64,000 nucleotides of DNA, taken from contig LNDT01000020.1 of the NCBI GenBank assembly GCA_001464715.1, positions 1 through 64,000 of the forward strand, read 5' to 3'. The notes under the pieces are model-generated. The model had not been told where the DNA came from, searched no databases, and was given only the letters and a program-made list of their open reading frames with translations. Of this stretch, positions 50,818-60,116 are shown in pieces. How positions within the stretch are numbered: the first letter of the stretch is position 1; every line of letters begins with the position of its first letter. The DNA is from Bdellovibrionales bacterium Ga0074137. GTDB lineage: Bacteria; Bdellovibrionota; Bdellovibrionia; Bdellovibrionales; JAMPXM01. The position numbers and the translations under genes were made by a program.

Positions 50818-52598
50818 ACGGTCAAACTCACATAACAAGCGATGACAGATATAATCAGCGTCAGAGGTAGTCCAATCTTTAGGAAGTCGGAAAAATTGTA
50901 GCGGCCGGGACTTAGGATCAGCAGATTTCCGTGATGCCCAATCGGCGTAAGGAAGGATGCAACGGCTCCGATCGTCGATACGACGACAACAGCCGTTGGT
51001 GAAATTTGTGCGCTCTTCGCAAAGGCGATAGCAATCGGAGCAATTAGGACTGTCGTCGCTGCATCCGAAAGAATTTGGGTCAATAAAGCCGCAAACCAGA
51101 AGAATACAAGAAGCATTGCAAACGGATGCCAATCTTGTACGAAGCCGAACACTTGGTTCGCCAGAAGTTTATCTAGCCCCACTCGCTCCATCGCAATTCC
51201 AAGTGGTATCATCCCGGCAATCATCACAAAAATTTTCGTCTCGACCGCATCGTAGGCCTGTTCCGCCGATAGGCATCGAGTCAGAACCATACCCAAGGCG
51301 CCCGCCACGAAGGCCACGTAAGGGGGAAGCCACCCAGCAGCCGCGCAGACAATAGATGTCAGCATGATCAAGGTAGCGAGCTGCATCTTCGTTCGCTTTT
51401 TGGGCCGGCCTTCAAATGGCATGAACATCAAAAAACCCTGATGCTGCGTCAGGTTCTCAAGGTTTCCTTCAGTCCCCCAAAGAACGACCAGATCGCCTTC
51501 CAACAAGGGAGTGTCTGAAATCTTGCTATTTAACCAACCAGACTTTCTCCATAGACCCAGTGCCACAACGCCATGTCGCTCAAAGAATCGGAGTTCAGAA
51601 AGAGAGCGACCGATGAATCGCGATTTTGGCGCCACAAACGCTTGAAAAATTGTCGCCTCCGGATGAGCCACCGTTGGCGCTGATTCACTTCCATCCGCTC
51701 CGTACTTTTTTATCGCTCGAAGCGCTAGACCAAGCTTCTCTTCGATGGACACCAATTCATCGGCGTCGGTTTTGACGAGCAACACATCGTCCAACTGCAG
51801 CACTTTTTCATCGTCCGAAATGGAAAGAGCGCGGTGATTACGAAACAGCGAGAAGAGTTGGAATCGCTTTTCGGTCTCTTTTTTTAACTCACCAAGATTT
51901 TTTCCAATCCATTTACTTCCGGCGGGAATAACAAGCTCGGTCGAAATGTCGCTAAGACGAAAGCGATCATCAGACGCGTCGACGCCCGACTTTTTCGGGA
52001 GCATCCATTTCGCGAGCAAAATAAATAGAAAACTTACGATGACTATGGGAATGCCAACATAACTTGGCTCGAAGAAACCCAAACCCCGAGACCCCGACCG
52101 CTGAAGCACGCTGTTCGCTAAAAGAAATGCTGGAGCACCGATCAGCGTGAGGGTCGTTCCCAAAGAGGCTGCCGTAGCCATCGGGATTAAAAGGCGTGAA
52201 GTGTGAAATCCTTTTTCCTTGCAGAGCTTCATCACGATCGGAAGCATCATCGCTGTGACCATCAAATGATGAGTAAAAGCAGAAAGTGCGGCGACCGCCG
52301 TCATAACGACCGTGTTGGCTCTTGATTCGGATTTTCCCGACCACTTCCCCACCATGGAACCGATGACATCTGTCGCGCCCGTCAGCGAAAGTCCCGCCGA
52401 CAAAATAAAGACCGCGCAAACGATCAAAGCCGGCTCGCTTGAGAAACCCGAGAACGCTTCTTTGACCTCTATGAGTCCCGTTGTCGCCAAAGCTAAGATA
52501 ATCAAGATGGCGACAACATCGACCCTCAATGCGTCCGTGATAAATAGGACGATTGATGTCACCATGATCGCTGTAAATATAATTTGATCTAAACTCAT
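50805..52598 (-). CDS. SLC13-family transporter with two TrkA-C (RCK-C) domains
   Basis: A 597-residue membrane protein. Two transmembrane halves (residues 1-185 and 400-597) carry the ArsB/SLC13 motifs AFTHHLMVTAMMLP and SDAATTVLIAPIAIA with SFLTPIGHHGNLL. Between them lie two TrkA-C-type domains (about 205-300 and 310-395), a common arrangement in bacterial SLC13 permeases thought to bind regulatory ligands. It probably moves an anion such as sulfate or a dicarboxylate with sodium. The LpxR-like gene overlaps its last 13 bp. Divergent from the MscS gene with 65 bp between starts. Confidence 0.9.
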   Translation of the reverse strand: MSLDQIIFTAIMVTSIVLFITDALRVDVVAILIILALATTGLIEVKEAFSGFSSEPALIVCAVFILSAGLSLTGATDVIGSMVGKWSGKSESRANTVVMTAVAALSAFTHHLMVTAMMLPIVMKLCKEKGFHTSRLLIPMATAASLGTTLTLIGAPAFLLANSVLQRSGSRGLGFFEPSYVGIPIVIVSFLFILLAKWMLPKKSGVDASDDRFRLSDISTELVIPAGSKWIGKNLGELKKETEKRFQLFSLFRNHRALSISDDEKVLQLDDVLLVKTDADELVSIEEKLGLALRAIKKYGADGSESAPTVAHPEATIFQAFVAPKSRFIGRSLSELRFFERHGVVALGLWRKSGWLNSKISDTPLLEGDLVVLWGTEGNLENLTQHQGFLMFMPFEGRPKKRTKMQLATLIMLTSIVCAAAGWLPPYVAFVAGALGMVLTRCLSAEQAYDAVETKIFVMIAGMIPLGIAMERVGLDKLLANQVFGFVQDWHPFAMLLVFFWFAALLTQILSDAATTVLIAPIAIAFAKSAQISPTAVVVVSTIGAVASFLTPIGHHGNLLILSPGRYNFSDFLKIGLPLTLIISVIACYVSLTVWRI

Positions 52599-52663
52599 CT
52601 GATGTGTTTCTCGTGAATGGATCGTTCCCACAACCAATCTTTTTAAAAAGCTGTGGAGTCTGT

Positions 52664-54073
52664 ATGTTGCAGTCCTTGATTTTTTTCCTGACAATCTTCT
52701 TGAGTTTCGCTCCGAAACTTTCCGAGGCACAGGCCGCAGCTTTCGGAGCGCTTCTTGGAAAGCCTGCAGCCGCGACCGGCCCCCTTTCGGCACTACCGAC
52801 GGAAGAAAGTGACCGCGCTACGCAGAAATTTTTGACGTCGGTGTTCGAAAAATCGCCGGCGATGGAAAATGTGAACGTCGAAGTCGTCTCAGGCGTGATT
52901 TATCTTAAAGGGGAAATCGCAAGTCCAGCTGACGCCGACTGGATGCTGAAAATTGTAAGTCGCGTTCCCAACGTCGTCGCTGTGACCAACAAAACTGTTG
53001 TTTCCGGCGTCGATCTCGCTCAGTTCGATCCGATGTGGAAAGAAGTCGATAGTCTGATTGAAAAACTTAAGAGGCACTTGCCAAGTCTTTTTTTCGCCGT
53101 ACTTTTTTCTGTTCTTGCGTACTTTTTGAGTTCTTATCTTCTCCGATTCACACGTTCTGTCCTAGGTCGCCGGATCAGCAATCCTTTTCTTCTTAGCATT
53201 GTAACAAGAATATCGATGCTGCCGGTATGGCTTGTCTTGCTCTACATCGTGCTGAGACTCTTGGGGCTTTCGACTTTGGGCGCCACGCTCATCGGGGGAA
53301 CGGGACTTTTTGGTATCGTGCTGGGCCTCGCCTTTAAAGGTATCGCGGAAAACTACCTCGCAGGCCTCTTGTTGGCCTCGCGCAGTCCATTCACTCGCGG
53401 GGACATTATTAGAATTGGTGAGTACGAAGGCTATGTCGAAAATTTGAATATGAGAGGGACGACGATCATCGACCTCAATGGCAACTTAGTGCTCATTCCA
53501 AATCTTACGGTCATCCAGTCGGTCGTCGAAAACCAAACGGCAAACCCGAAGACAAGAACCTCTTTCACGGTCGGCATCGGCTATCAAGACTCGATATCGA
53601 AAGCTCAAGATCTCGTGATTCAAGCTGTGAGTGATGTGGTCGGCGTCATTGCAGATCCCGCCCCGAATGTCGTCGTCACTGAACTGCGAAACAACTGTGT
53701 CGAGTTGAAGGTCTACATCTGGTTCAACTCTAAAAATAACCGAGAATTGCGCGTTCGCTCACGCGCTATCATTAAGACGAAAGAAGTATTGCTGGCGAAT
53801 GGCTTCACAATTCCTGGCGAAACGCGCGAGCTGTACTTTGGAAATTCTCTTCACCTTCAAAGTGTAGATCTAGCCCAAAACGGCCCAGCGAAAGCCGATC
53901 AGCGCAAGTCCGAGATTCAACAGAAAGCAGAACGTAATCTGACAGAACCCGAATCGCAGCATGCGACAGAGGGACCATCGGGCGAAGACATGCTGAAATT
54001 GGCCGAAGATAATCCTCTGCCGACGAACGTCTCTGACCCAGGCCTTCTCTCGCCTAAACCCGAGAAGCGCTAG
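52664..54073 (+). CDS. MscS-type mechanosensitive channel with periplasmic BON domain
   Basis: A 469-residue protein. After a signal peptide (FAPKLSEAQAA) comes a BON domain at about 50-115 (VEVVSGVIYLKGEIASPADAD). Then membrane segments (about 135-225) lead into the MscS pore helix (LGATLIGGTGLFGIVLGLAFKGIAENYLAGLL) and the beta domain (RSPFTRGDIIRIGEYEGYVE). The tail from residue 410 is polar and disordered. MscS channels release solutes on hypo-osmotic shock; a BON domain is expected to contact membranes or other envelope structures. GTGGAG precedes the ATG. The stop overlaps the convergent cytochrome b gene by 4 bp. Confidence 0.9.
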   Translation: MLQSLIFFLTIFLSFAPKLSEAQAAAFGALLGKPAAATGPLSALPTEESDRATQKFLTSVFEKSPAMENVNVEVVSGVIYLKGEIASPADADWMLKIVSRVPNVVAVTNKTVVSGVDLAQFDPMWKEVDSLIEKLKRHLPSLFFAVLFSVLAYFLSSYLLRFTRSVLGRRISNPFLLSIVTRISMLPVWLVLLYIVLRLLGLSTLGATLIGGTGLFGIVLGLAFKGIAENYLAGLLLASRSPFTRGDIIRIGEYEGYVENLNMRGTTIIDLNGNLVLIPNLTVIQSVVENQTANPKTRTSFTVGIGYQDSISKAQDLVIQAVSDVVGVIADPAPNVVVTELRNNCVELKVYIWFNSKNNRELRVRSRAIIKTKEVLLANGFTIPGETRELYFGNSLHLQSVDLAQNGPAKADQRKSEIQQKAERNLTEPESQHATEGPSGEDMLKLAEDNPLPTNVSDPGLLSPKPEKR

Positions 54074-54711
54074 TCGATGTCCCCGCCATGAACCATGTCC
54101 GAGATGATTCCACGATCTTTGCGATTTTCAGCAATGACGACACCGAGCACATGGAGACCTGTAAACCCAACGAAAAACCACATCGCAAGCTCGTGATTTT
54201 CTTTGATGGTCGTCGCAAGCTCTTTTGAAAGTCCAAGGTCTGACTTGAATGTGAGCGTAAGGCCCGTCACCACCATGAAAAACGTCATGACGTAAAAAAG
54301 CAGGTACCCCAGTTTGACGAGAACATGGTGAGTCGCTTCAGGTTTCTCTTCCGGACTTAAGGCTCTAATGCCGACGATTTTGTTCCATAAGCTTGCTCCG
54401 ATGGGGGTCTTTTCAACAAAAACTGCGATCAAAAAACGGCCAACAATCAGCGCCGCTAATCCGTAACCCAGGTAGATGTGCCAATCCCAAAGTGGGTTTC
54501 GAATGGCGACGGCAATTTCCTTCGCGAAATCAGGCGTAATCTCGGTCCCGGCGGCCTTAAGTTTTTCTTGGATGACGACGGAGTTCGTTCGCCAGCTCAA
54601 AAAAGTTTTTCGAATGAGAACAGTTGCAAGTAACCCCAAGATCAGCAGCGCATTCAACCAGTGCCAGAGGCGAAGGCTTAATGGCTGGTACTTTTTGAAA
54701 CTATATTTCAC
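54070..54711 (-). CDS. Cytochrome b561-type membrane protein
   Basis: A 213-residue protein with four membrane helices and His residues positioned to bind haem: LRLWHWLNALL in helix 1, DWHIYLGYGLA in helix 2, and FFVGFTGLHVLGV in helix 4. It matches the cytochrome b561 / Ni-Fe-hydrogenase-type b family, moving electrons between quinols and a periplasmic partner. No partner oxidoreductase is adjacent. It begins with GTG (54711), preceded by AGAGGAAGG. Divergent from the subtilase gene; 4-bp 3' overlap with mscS. Confidence 0.88.
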   Translation of the reverse strand: MKYSFKKYQPLSLRLWHWLNALLILGLLATVLIRKTFLSWRTNSVVIQEKLKAAGTEITPDFAKEIAVAIRNPLWDWHIYLGYGLAALIVGRFLIAVFVEKTPIGASLWNKIVGIRALSPEEKPEATHHVLVKLGYLLFYVMTFFMVVTGLTLTFKSDLGLSKELATTIKENHELAMWFFVGFTGLHVLGVVIAENRKDRGIISDMVHGGDID

Positions 54712-54856
54712 GACGGCCTTCCTCTGAAAATTAGGTGTGTTGGAAGTAGCACACTGACCGCTGGCTGTCGTTGATAAATGGTGCAACTCTCAAAATAGCG
54801 ATTATCAATTGCGCCTCACCTTTAGAGAACATTTAATAAACGGACTGAGGAGGCTT

Positions 54857-56158
54857 ATGATTATTCGAAGCTGTGAAGTTTTGTTCTGCAGTGTGCTTCT
54901 CGCACTGACCATGGACGCAGTCATCATCGAAAAAGCCAATGCCCTGCCCCGGAAAATCCATTTTGTCGTCTACAAGATGGATCAGAGCCCGCTGAAACTG
55001 AACCGATCGACACCTCTTGCCCTTAGAAATATAGCTGGCCTCTCACTTCGACATCAGGGATTTTTTCAAAATGTCCACAGCCACGTCGCATCTTTGATTG
55101 ATGCTGATCGCCTTGTCGGTGCACGCCCGCTTTGGATTGCCGACGGAGCGGAAATGAATCTGACGCCGGCTCAGGTGTCTCTTCTCAAAAAGAGTCCACA
55201 CGTTCTTGCAGTTCTCCCCTTGAATCGCCGAGGCCGTCTCACAGACTTTACATATGGCCTTAAGCGCATCAAGATTCCGGAACTTAGGACAAATCACAGT
55301 GGCATTGATGGGAATGGCATTTCTGTAGGGGTCATCGATACCGGAATCGACGCAAAACATCCCGATCTCATGGGACGCGTCGTGGCCTATCGCGACTTTG
55401 TCGACCCAAAAGTTCTTCAGCCGCGTGATGATCAAGGCCACGGGACTCACGTCGCTGGAACAATCGCTGGAGGAGCAACTTCAGGGCGCTCCATTGGCGT
55501 CGCTCCTAAAGTGAATCTTGTCATAGCTAAAACATACAACAGTCGAGGCAGCGCACGCGATATCGACCTTTTGTCCGCTATGCAGTGGATGACTGATCCC
55601 GATGACAACCCCGCAACTGCTGATGCCCCTAGAGTCGTGAACTCTTCGTGGAATGTGGACGGTGTCATTGGAAGTATCGATTTCACCTTAGAGCCATTTT
55701 GCATTGCAATTTCTAACATGCGAACCCTCGGCATTGCCTCGGTCATTGCTGCAGGCAATGATGGCCCCCGCAGAAACTCAATTAAGATTCCTGGCGCTTG
55801 TCCGGATGCCGTGACTGTCGCATCCACCGACTCAAGTGACCGCTTAACGGATTCAAGCTCACGCGGACCGTCGTTATGGCAAAATGGTACGATCCAAAAA
55901 CCCAATGTCTCGGCTCCAGGAAAGGACATTAGTTCTTCGACGCCTGGTGGTGGCTACCGCACACGTTCAGGAACCTCGATGGCTTCTCCTCACGTCGTCG
56001 GGATGTTCGCTCTCGTGTTTCAGAAGAACGCCTTACTAACAGTTGATGAGGCCCAACGGCTGGTTGAGTCGCAAGCGACCGACATTGAGTCAGCGGGTTA
56101 CGACACGGCCACAGGCTGGGGTCTGATTAATTCCGTGAGCACGATCGATCAAATTTAG
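54857..56158 (+). CDS. S8-family serine peptidase (subtilase)
   Basis: A 433-residue secreted protease. A signal peptide (MDAVIIEKANA) is followed by a propeptide-like region to about residue 135. The catalytic domain shows Asp in GVIDTGIDAKHPDL, His in GHGTHVAGTIAGG, oxyanion Asn in AAGNDG and Ser in SGTSMASPHVVG. The protein ends soon after the domain, with no extra C-terminal module. The start at 54857 has GAGGAGG. In a predatory or scavenging bacterium it would degrade external protein; here the role is inferred from secretion. It ends in a 4-bp overlap with the convergent SOUL gene. Confidence 0.93.
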   Translation: MIIRSCEVLFCSVLLALTMDAVIIEKANALPRKIHFVVYKMDQSPLKLNRSTPLALRNIAGLSLRHQGFFQNVHSHVASLIDADRLVGARPLWIADGAEMNLTPAQVSLLKKSPHVLAVLPLNRRGRLTDFTYGLKRIKIPELRTNHSGIDGNGISVGVIDTGIDAKHPDLMGRVVAYRDFVDPKVLQPRDDQGHGTHVAGTIAGGATSGRSIGVAPKVNLVIAKTYNSRGSARDIDLLSAMQWMTDPDDNPATADAPRVVNSSWNVDGVIGSIDFTLEPFCIAISNMRTLGIASVIAAGNDGPRRNSIKIPGACPDAVTVASTDSSDRLTDSSSRGPSLWQNGTIQKPNVSAPGKDISSSTPGGGYRTRSGTSMASPHVVGMFALVFQKNALLTVDEAQRLVESQATDIESAGYDTATGWGLINSVSTIDQI

Positions 56159-56814
56159 TTTGCGGCCTCAAGCTGAATCATCATTTCATTTCGTCGAAGA
56201 AATGGAATTGTCCAGGGCGGATCGAAGCCGGCATAGCTGGCTTTTGAGACAGCTCGATAATCTTTGTTCTTGGAAATCCAGTCCGAAAGTTCACGGGCCC
56301 TCTCTTGATTGTCGCTGTCTCGCCCACGACCTGAATATCGAATAACGGCATAAAGTCGAGGTGGAATCTGGGCAAATTCGATCCGTTGATCGTTCGGACG
56401 CGGAAGGTCTTCCATCTTGTACTTTGAAGGCATCATAAACGACATCGTCCAACCATCTTCTGTTGCCGTCTGCATCACGGGGGCCGTCATCGAGATTTTT
56501 TCACTTTGCGCCTCAGCGGTCTGGCTTTGCACAACAGGTGCTGTCATCGAGATCGATTGCTTTTTCTGATTATCGCCGAAAATGTAACCGGCAAGAATTC
56601 GAAAAGCTTCATTCTGAACCTCTTTGAACTCCCCTTTCACTTTGGTCGTCGCGACCACGTAGGACGAGTACGATCGAACCTCTTTATCGTCTTCGCTAAC
56701 GAGGGTCTCGTACTTCGGAGTTTCTTCGGAACGTATTCCAAAAACAGAGCAGCTCAGCTGCGCGAGCGAAACACCGATGGCCACCAAACTTCCAATTGTT
56801 TTAGACGTTCTCAT
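56155..56814 (-). CDS. SOUL-family haem-binding lipoprotein
   Basis: A 219-residue protein with an N-terminal lipoprotein signal (LAQLSC) and the SOUL fold: PKYETLVSEDDKEVRSYSSYVVATT, FRILAGYIFGDNQ, ISMTAPV (twice, 13-20 residues apart) and SFMMPSKYKMEDLP. The duplicated SMTAPV motif is normal for the family. SOUL proteins bind haem or porphyrin, with unclear physiological use. It is the last of three overlapping genes with a small membrane protein and a metallo-beta-lactamase-fold enzyme. Confidence 0.9.
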   Translation of the reverse strand: MRTSKTIGSLVAIGVSLAQLSCSVFGIRSEETPKYETLVSEDDKEVRSYSSYVVATTKVKGEFKEVQNEAFRILAGYIFGDNQKKQSISMTAPVVQSQTAEAQSEKISMTAPVMQTATEDGWTMSFMMPSKYKMEDLPRPNDQRIEFAQIPPRLYAVIRYSGRGRDSDNQERARELSDWISKNKDYRAVSKASYAGFDPPWTIPFLRRNEMMIQLEAAN

Positions 56815-57052
56815 TCTTCAATCCCCCGTTCACTCGCGTCATCTTGTACCACATATAGGAATGAAAGAAGAACGCTACAACCCATTTGACCCAGATCGCT
56901 GTCGCCCCATGGGAGTAGGCATAAACACCCGTAGTCAACGAGGCCAAAATCCCCAAGGTGTGAAGGTGAACACGATTCGGCGCCAAAATCGAAATCAAAA
57001 AAAGAGCCGTAGAAATCCAACCTATGGTTTCTATCACAATCCCTGACGTCAT
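56801..57052 (-). CDS. Small three-helix membrane protein (YgjV-like)
   Basis: An 83-residue protein with three hydrophobic helices (ETIGWISTALFLISIL, GILASLTTGVYAYSHG, VVAFFFHSYMWYKM). The layout recalls YgjV-like or SemiSWEET-like half transporters but identity is uncertain. GGAGGG precedes its ATG, and the codon overlaps the stop of the upstream hydrolase gene (TGATG). Its end overlaps the SOUL gene by 14 bp. The tight overlaps suggest a coordinated three-gene operon. Confidence 0.7.
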   Translation of the reverse strand: MTSGIVIETIGWISTALFLISILAPNRVHLHTLGILASLTTGVYAYSHGATAIWVKWVVAFFFHSYMWYKMTRVNGGLKNENV

Positions 57053-58200
57053 CAGAAAAGGCCCTCCCACCAATTTGAATTTACGTAGGAATCGTCGACC
57101 TGAACGACCTGCCCTAACTTTGGCGATACCATCTTCAACTGGTTCATTTTCGTAAACTCACCCGACGTCAGAATCTTTGCAACCCGAGTGATCGGTTCAT
57201 ACCACGTATGAAAAGACAAAATAAACATCCCCCAATGAATCGGAACGTAGCGCTTCGCTTTGAGATCTATGGCGGCTTGCACCGACTCTTCCGGCAGAAC
57301 ATGAACTTCGCGCCACTTTTCATTGTATTGTCCGTTTTCGACGAACGCGACATCGAATGGACCGTACTTTTCACCAATATCCTTAAAGTGTGTGTCGTAC
57401 CCTGAATCTCCGCTGAAATAAACTCTGTGACCTTCGTTCCGCACGACCCACGAGGCCCACAGTGTTTCATTCTCGTGAATCCCATCGCGGCCCGAGAAAT
57501 GTTGTGCCGGCGTCGCGACAAACTCAATGTCATCAAATTTGGCGGACTGCCACCAATCAAGCTCAACGATATTTGAAGCCTTCAAGCCCCAACCGACAAG
57601 GTGAGAACTCACGCCAAGAGGAACCAGAAACTTCGTCGACGTCGGAATGAAGTGTTTTACCGACGCCATATCCAGATGGTCATAGTGATCATGAGAAATC
57701 AGAATAAAGTCGATGGGCGGAAGTTCGGAAAGCGTCAGCACCGGTGGCTGAAACCGTTTCACCATAAAACTAAACGGCGCTGCACTTCCAGAAAATATCG
57801 GATCAATCAATAAAACTTTGCCACCGATATTCAAAAGCACCGTCGAGTGTCCGAACCAAATAAACTTTAGTGTCTTTGATGGTTTCAAAAAATCGGCGAT
57901 ATCCGGTCTGACTTCCGGCAAGGGCGCCTTCGGAGACCGATCGATGCCCTCACTGAACCAATCTTTAAGTACACCAAACGTGAAGGCCCGCTTTCTCATA
58001 TCTTTCAGAAGATCTGGCTGGCGATTGAAGAAGGATCTCGTATCTTCTCTGTACTGTGGAGATTGCGAATAGGTTTGCTTCGGTCTTGTGCCGAAATCAG
58101 GACGACTCAACAACATGATCCCGCCCCCTACAACGACCGCGAGTGAAGCAACGCCAAGAACAAGAACAGCTCGGGCCGCCAACAAAATAGAACTTCTCAT
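57052..58200 (-). CDS. Metallo-beta-lactamase-fold hydrolase, NAPE-PLD-like
   Basis: A 382-residue protein with an N-terminal membrane anchor (VLVLGVASLAVVVGGGIML). The MBL fold carries FGHSTVLL, the zinc motif SHDHYDHLD, PAQHFSGRDG and FSGDSGYD, and a final HWGMF histidine. The pattern is that of the NAPE-PLD/UlaG-like group, which includes phospholipase D-type enzymes on N-acylethanolamine lipids; the bacterial substrate is unknown. It leads the MBL / small membrane protein / SOUL operon. Divergent from the Kef gene with 80 bp between starts. Confidence 0.88.
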   Translation of the reverse strand: MRSSILLAARAVLVLGVASLAVVVGGGIMLLSRPDFGTRPKQTYSQSPQYREDTRSFFNRQPDLLKDMRKRAFTFGVLKDWFSEGIDRSPKAPLPEVRPDIADFLKPSKTLKFIWFGHSTVLLNIGGKVLLIDPIFSGSAAPFSFMVKRFQPPVLTLSELPPIDFILISHDHYDHLDMASVKHFIPTSTKFLVPLGVSSHLVGWGLKASNIVELDWWQSAKFDDIEFVATPAQHFSGRDGIHENETLWASWVVRNEGHRVYFSGDSGYDTHFKDIGEKYGPFDVAFVENGQYNEKWREVHVLPEESVQAAIDLKAKRYVPIHWGMFILSFHTWYEPITRVAKILTSGEFTKMNQLKMVSPKLGQVVQVDDSYVNSNWWEGLF

Positions 58201-58266
58201 AACCCGATCCTACGACAATCCAACTCACAAATCCAAAGAGGTCGCTTGCCTTCATAGGAATTAATA

Positions 58267-58272
58267 TATAAT
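58267..58272 (+). promoter_or_regulatory. Predicted -10 box of the Kef-type antiporter gene
   Basis: TATAAT ends only 7 bp before the ATG at 58280, with CTTGCC or TTGCCT 15-16 bp upstream as a possible -35. Transcription would start at or next to the start codon. No Shine-Dalgarno sequence is present, so a leaderless mRNA is suggested. Confidence 0.45.
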
Positions 58273-58279
58273 CGAAAAC

Positions 58280-59185
58280 ATGTCGACGGACACACACTCC
58301 TCTGACCTGATCAAAGTCGTCTCGCTTCTCGGCGCCGCCGTCGTCATGGTTCCGATCTTTCGGCGTATCGGTCTTGGTTCTGTTCTTGGGTATCTGACCG
58401 CCGGTCTTATCATTGGTCCCTTCGGACTCGCCTGGTTTTCAGACTCACACGCCATTCTGCCGATCGCGGAACTTGGCGTCGTCATGTTCTTATTTGTCAT
58501 CGGCCTCGAGATGCGCCCAAAACATCTTTGGAGCCTTCGGGGTGATATTTTCGGATTGGGATCACTCCAGATCGCGGTTTGTACAATGCTGCTAACGCTG
58601 GTGGGCCTGGCTTTTGGTTTCTCCACGAAAGTAGCATTCATCGGCGGGGCCGGTTTTGTTCTGACATCGACAGCCATTGTTATGCAGCTTCTCGGCGAAC
58701 GTGGAGACATTGCTCTACCGCGCGGACAGAAAATGGTTTCGATTCTTTTGTTCGAAGATCTTCTGATCGTTCCGCTTCTGGCGCTCGTAGCATTCTTGGC
58801 GCCCGAGACAATTGCTTCCGCAGAATCATCAAAACTTCTTGAAGTCGCGATCGCGGCGGGATCGATTGCGGCCGTGGTCGCTGCGGGAGTTTGGCTCTTG
58901 AATCCGCTCTTTCGGCTTCTCGCTTTGGCAAAAGCACGCGAAGTTATGACGGCCGCAGCTCTACTTGTCGTTCTGGGTACAGCTCTGCTCATGCAGATCA
59001 GTGGCTTGTCGATGGCCATGGGAGCCTTTTTAGCGGGAGTCTTGCTGGCAGAGTCGGCGTTTCGCCACCAAATTGAAGCCGATATCGAACCCTTCCGAGG
59101 CCTTCTTTTGGGACTGTTTTTTATCGGCGTCGGAATGACTCTCGATCTCAGTCTCGTAACTTCCAACGCACCGATGCTGCTATAA
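58280..59185 (+). pseudogene. Kef-type cation:proton antiporter, N-terminal half (gene broken by in-frame TAA)
   Basis: The first 301 residues of a CPA2 antiporter: about ten membrane helices starting LIKVVSLLGAAVVMVPIFRRIGL-like (start aligns with KefB/C), GYLTAGLIIGPFGL, the VLTSTAIVMQLLGE helix and FFIGVGMTLDL. It stops at TAA (59183-59185). The same frame continues at once into the remainder of the protein (59198-60106), and nothing is missing around the stop when compared with the family. The fragment lacks the last helices and the RCK domain. KefB/C are glutathione-gated K+ efflux systems. The stop may be a real nonsense mutation, a sequence error or readthrough. Confidence 0.85.
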
Positions 59186-59197
59186 GCGGTCGTCGCT

Positions 59198-60106
59198 ATG
59201 ATGTTTGCAAAGGCCGTGAGCATCTATCTAGTTGCGAGATTTCTTCGCACGTCTCATCACGATGCAATTGATCGTTCGGTTCTAATGGCCCAGGGAGGTG
59301 AGTTTGCTTTTGTTCTGTACGCGACGGCTGCAGCAACGGGTATCATCGATGCAAAGGCCAATGCGGTGTTTACGGCCGTCGTCGTTCTCTCGATGGCACT
59401 AACACCACTTCTCGTCATCACTATAAAGAAACTCGTGCCGGCGCCCTTGGCATCGAAAGAGGACGTCGAAGACGCGAATGGTCTTTCGGGAAGTGTACTA
59501 ATAATTGGCTTCGGACGTTTCGGCCAAGTGGTGTCGCAGCTTTTGTTGGCGCGAAACGTGGATGTGACAATCATCGACTCCAATCCTGATCAAATTCGAA
59601 ATGCGAGCAAGTTCGGATTCAAAATTTATTATGGAGACGGCTCGCGCCTGGACGTTCTTCGAGCCTCGGGGGCTCATCATGCGCGGGCGATCGCAGTCTG
59701 TGTGGAACGAAAAGACATCGGCTCGAAGATTGTCGAGCTTATCAAGTCCGAATTCACGCAAGCGAAAGTTCTTGCCCGTTCCTATGATCGAATCCATACG
59801 CGGGAGTTGATTCTGGCCGGAGTCGACTATCAAATTCGCGAAACTTTCGAGTCCGCGTTTCTGTTGGCCGAAAACACGTTGCGTGAACTAGGTATTTCCG
59901 AAGACGAAGTTCTAGAAATCTCAAAAGATATTCGCCGACGAGATGCTGAACGAATGCAACTCGAACTCGTCGGCGCTCGAGATCAAAGCCGCGCGCTCAT
60001 GCACGGGAATATTCCAAAACCTGCTCCTCTCATCGAGCCAAAGCGTCAACCTGAGCTTCTTTCAACGGCGACAGCGACGGCCGTCGATACGTCTTCAACG
60101 ACTTAA
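59198..60106 (+). pseudogene. Kef-type cation:proton antiporter, C-terminal half with TrkA-N/RCK domain
   Basis: In the same frame as the preceding half, 12 bp after its stop. It carries the last membrane helices (SVLMAQGGEFAFVLYATAA, AVVVLSMALTPLLV) and an RCK/TrkA-N domain (SVLIIGFGRFGQVVSQLLLARNVDVTIID-type glycine motif at about residue 102, then YYGDGSRLDVLRASGA). RCK domains bind NAD(H) and, in KefC, glutathione adducts. The joined gene would be 608 codons, the normal length for KefB/C. No ribosome binding site precedes the first ATG here, so independent translation is doubtful. A Ser/Thr/Ala-rich tail ends the protein. Confidence 0.85.
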
Positions 60107-60116
60107 CCGCAAGGGT

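Noticed and set aside
58261-59223. A 320-codon open frame antisense to the Kef gene
   Set aside because: Its translation is a low-complexity Arg/Ser/Thr/Pro mixture, and the opposite strand encodes a clear antiporter.
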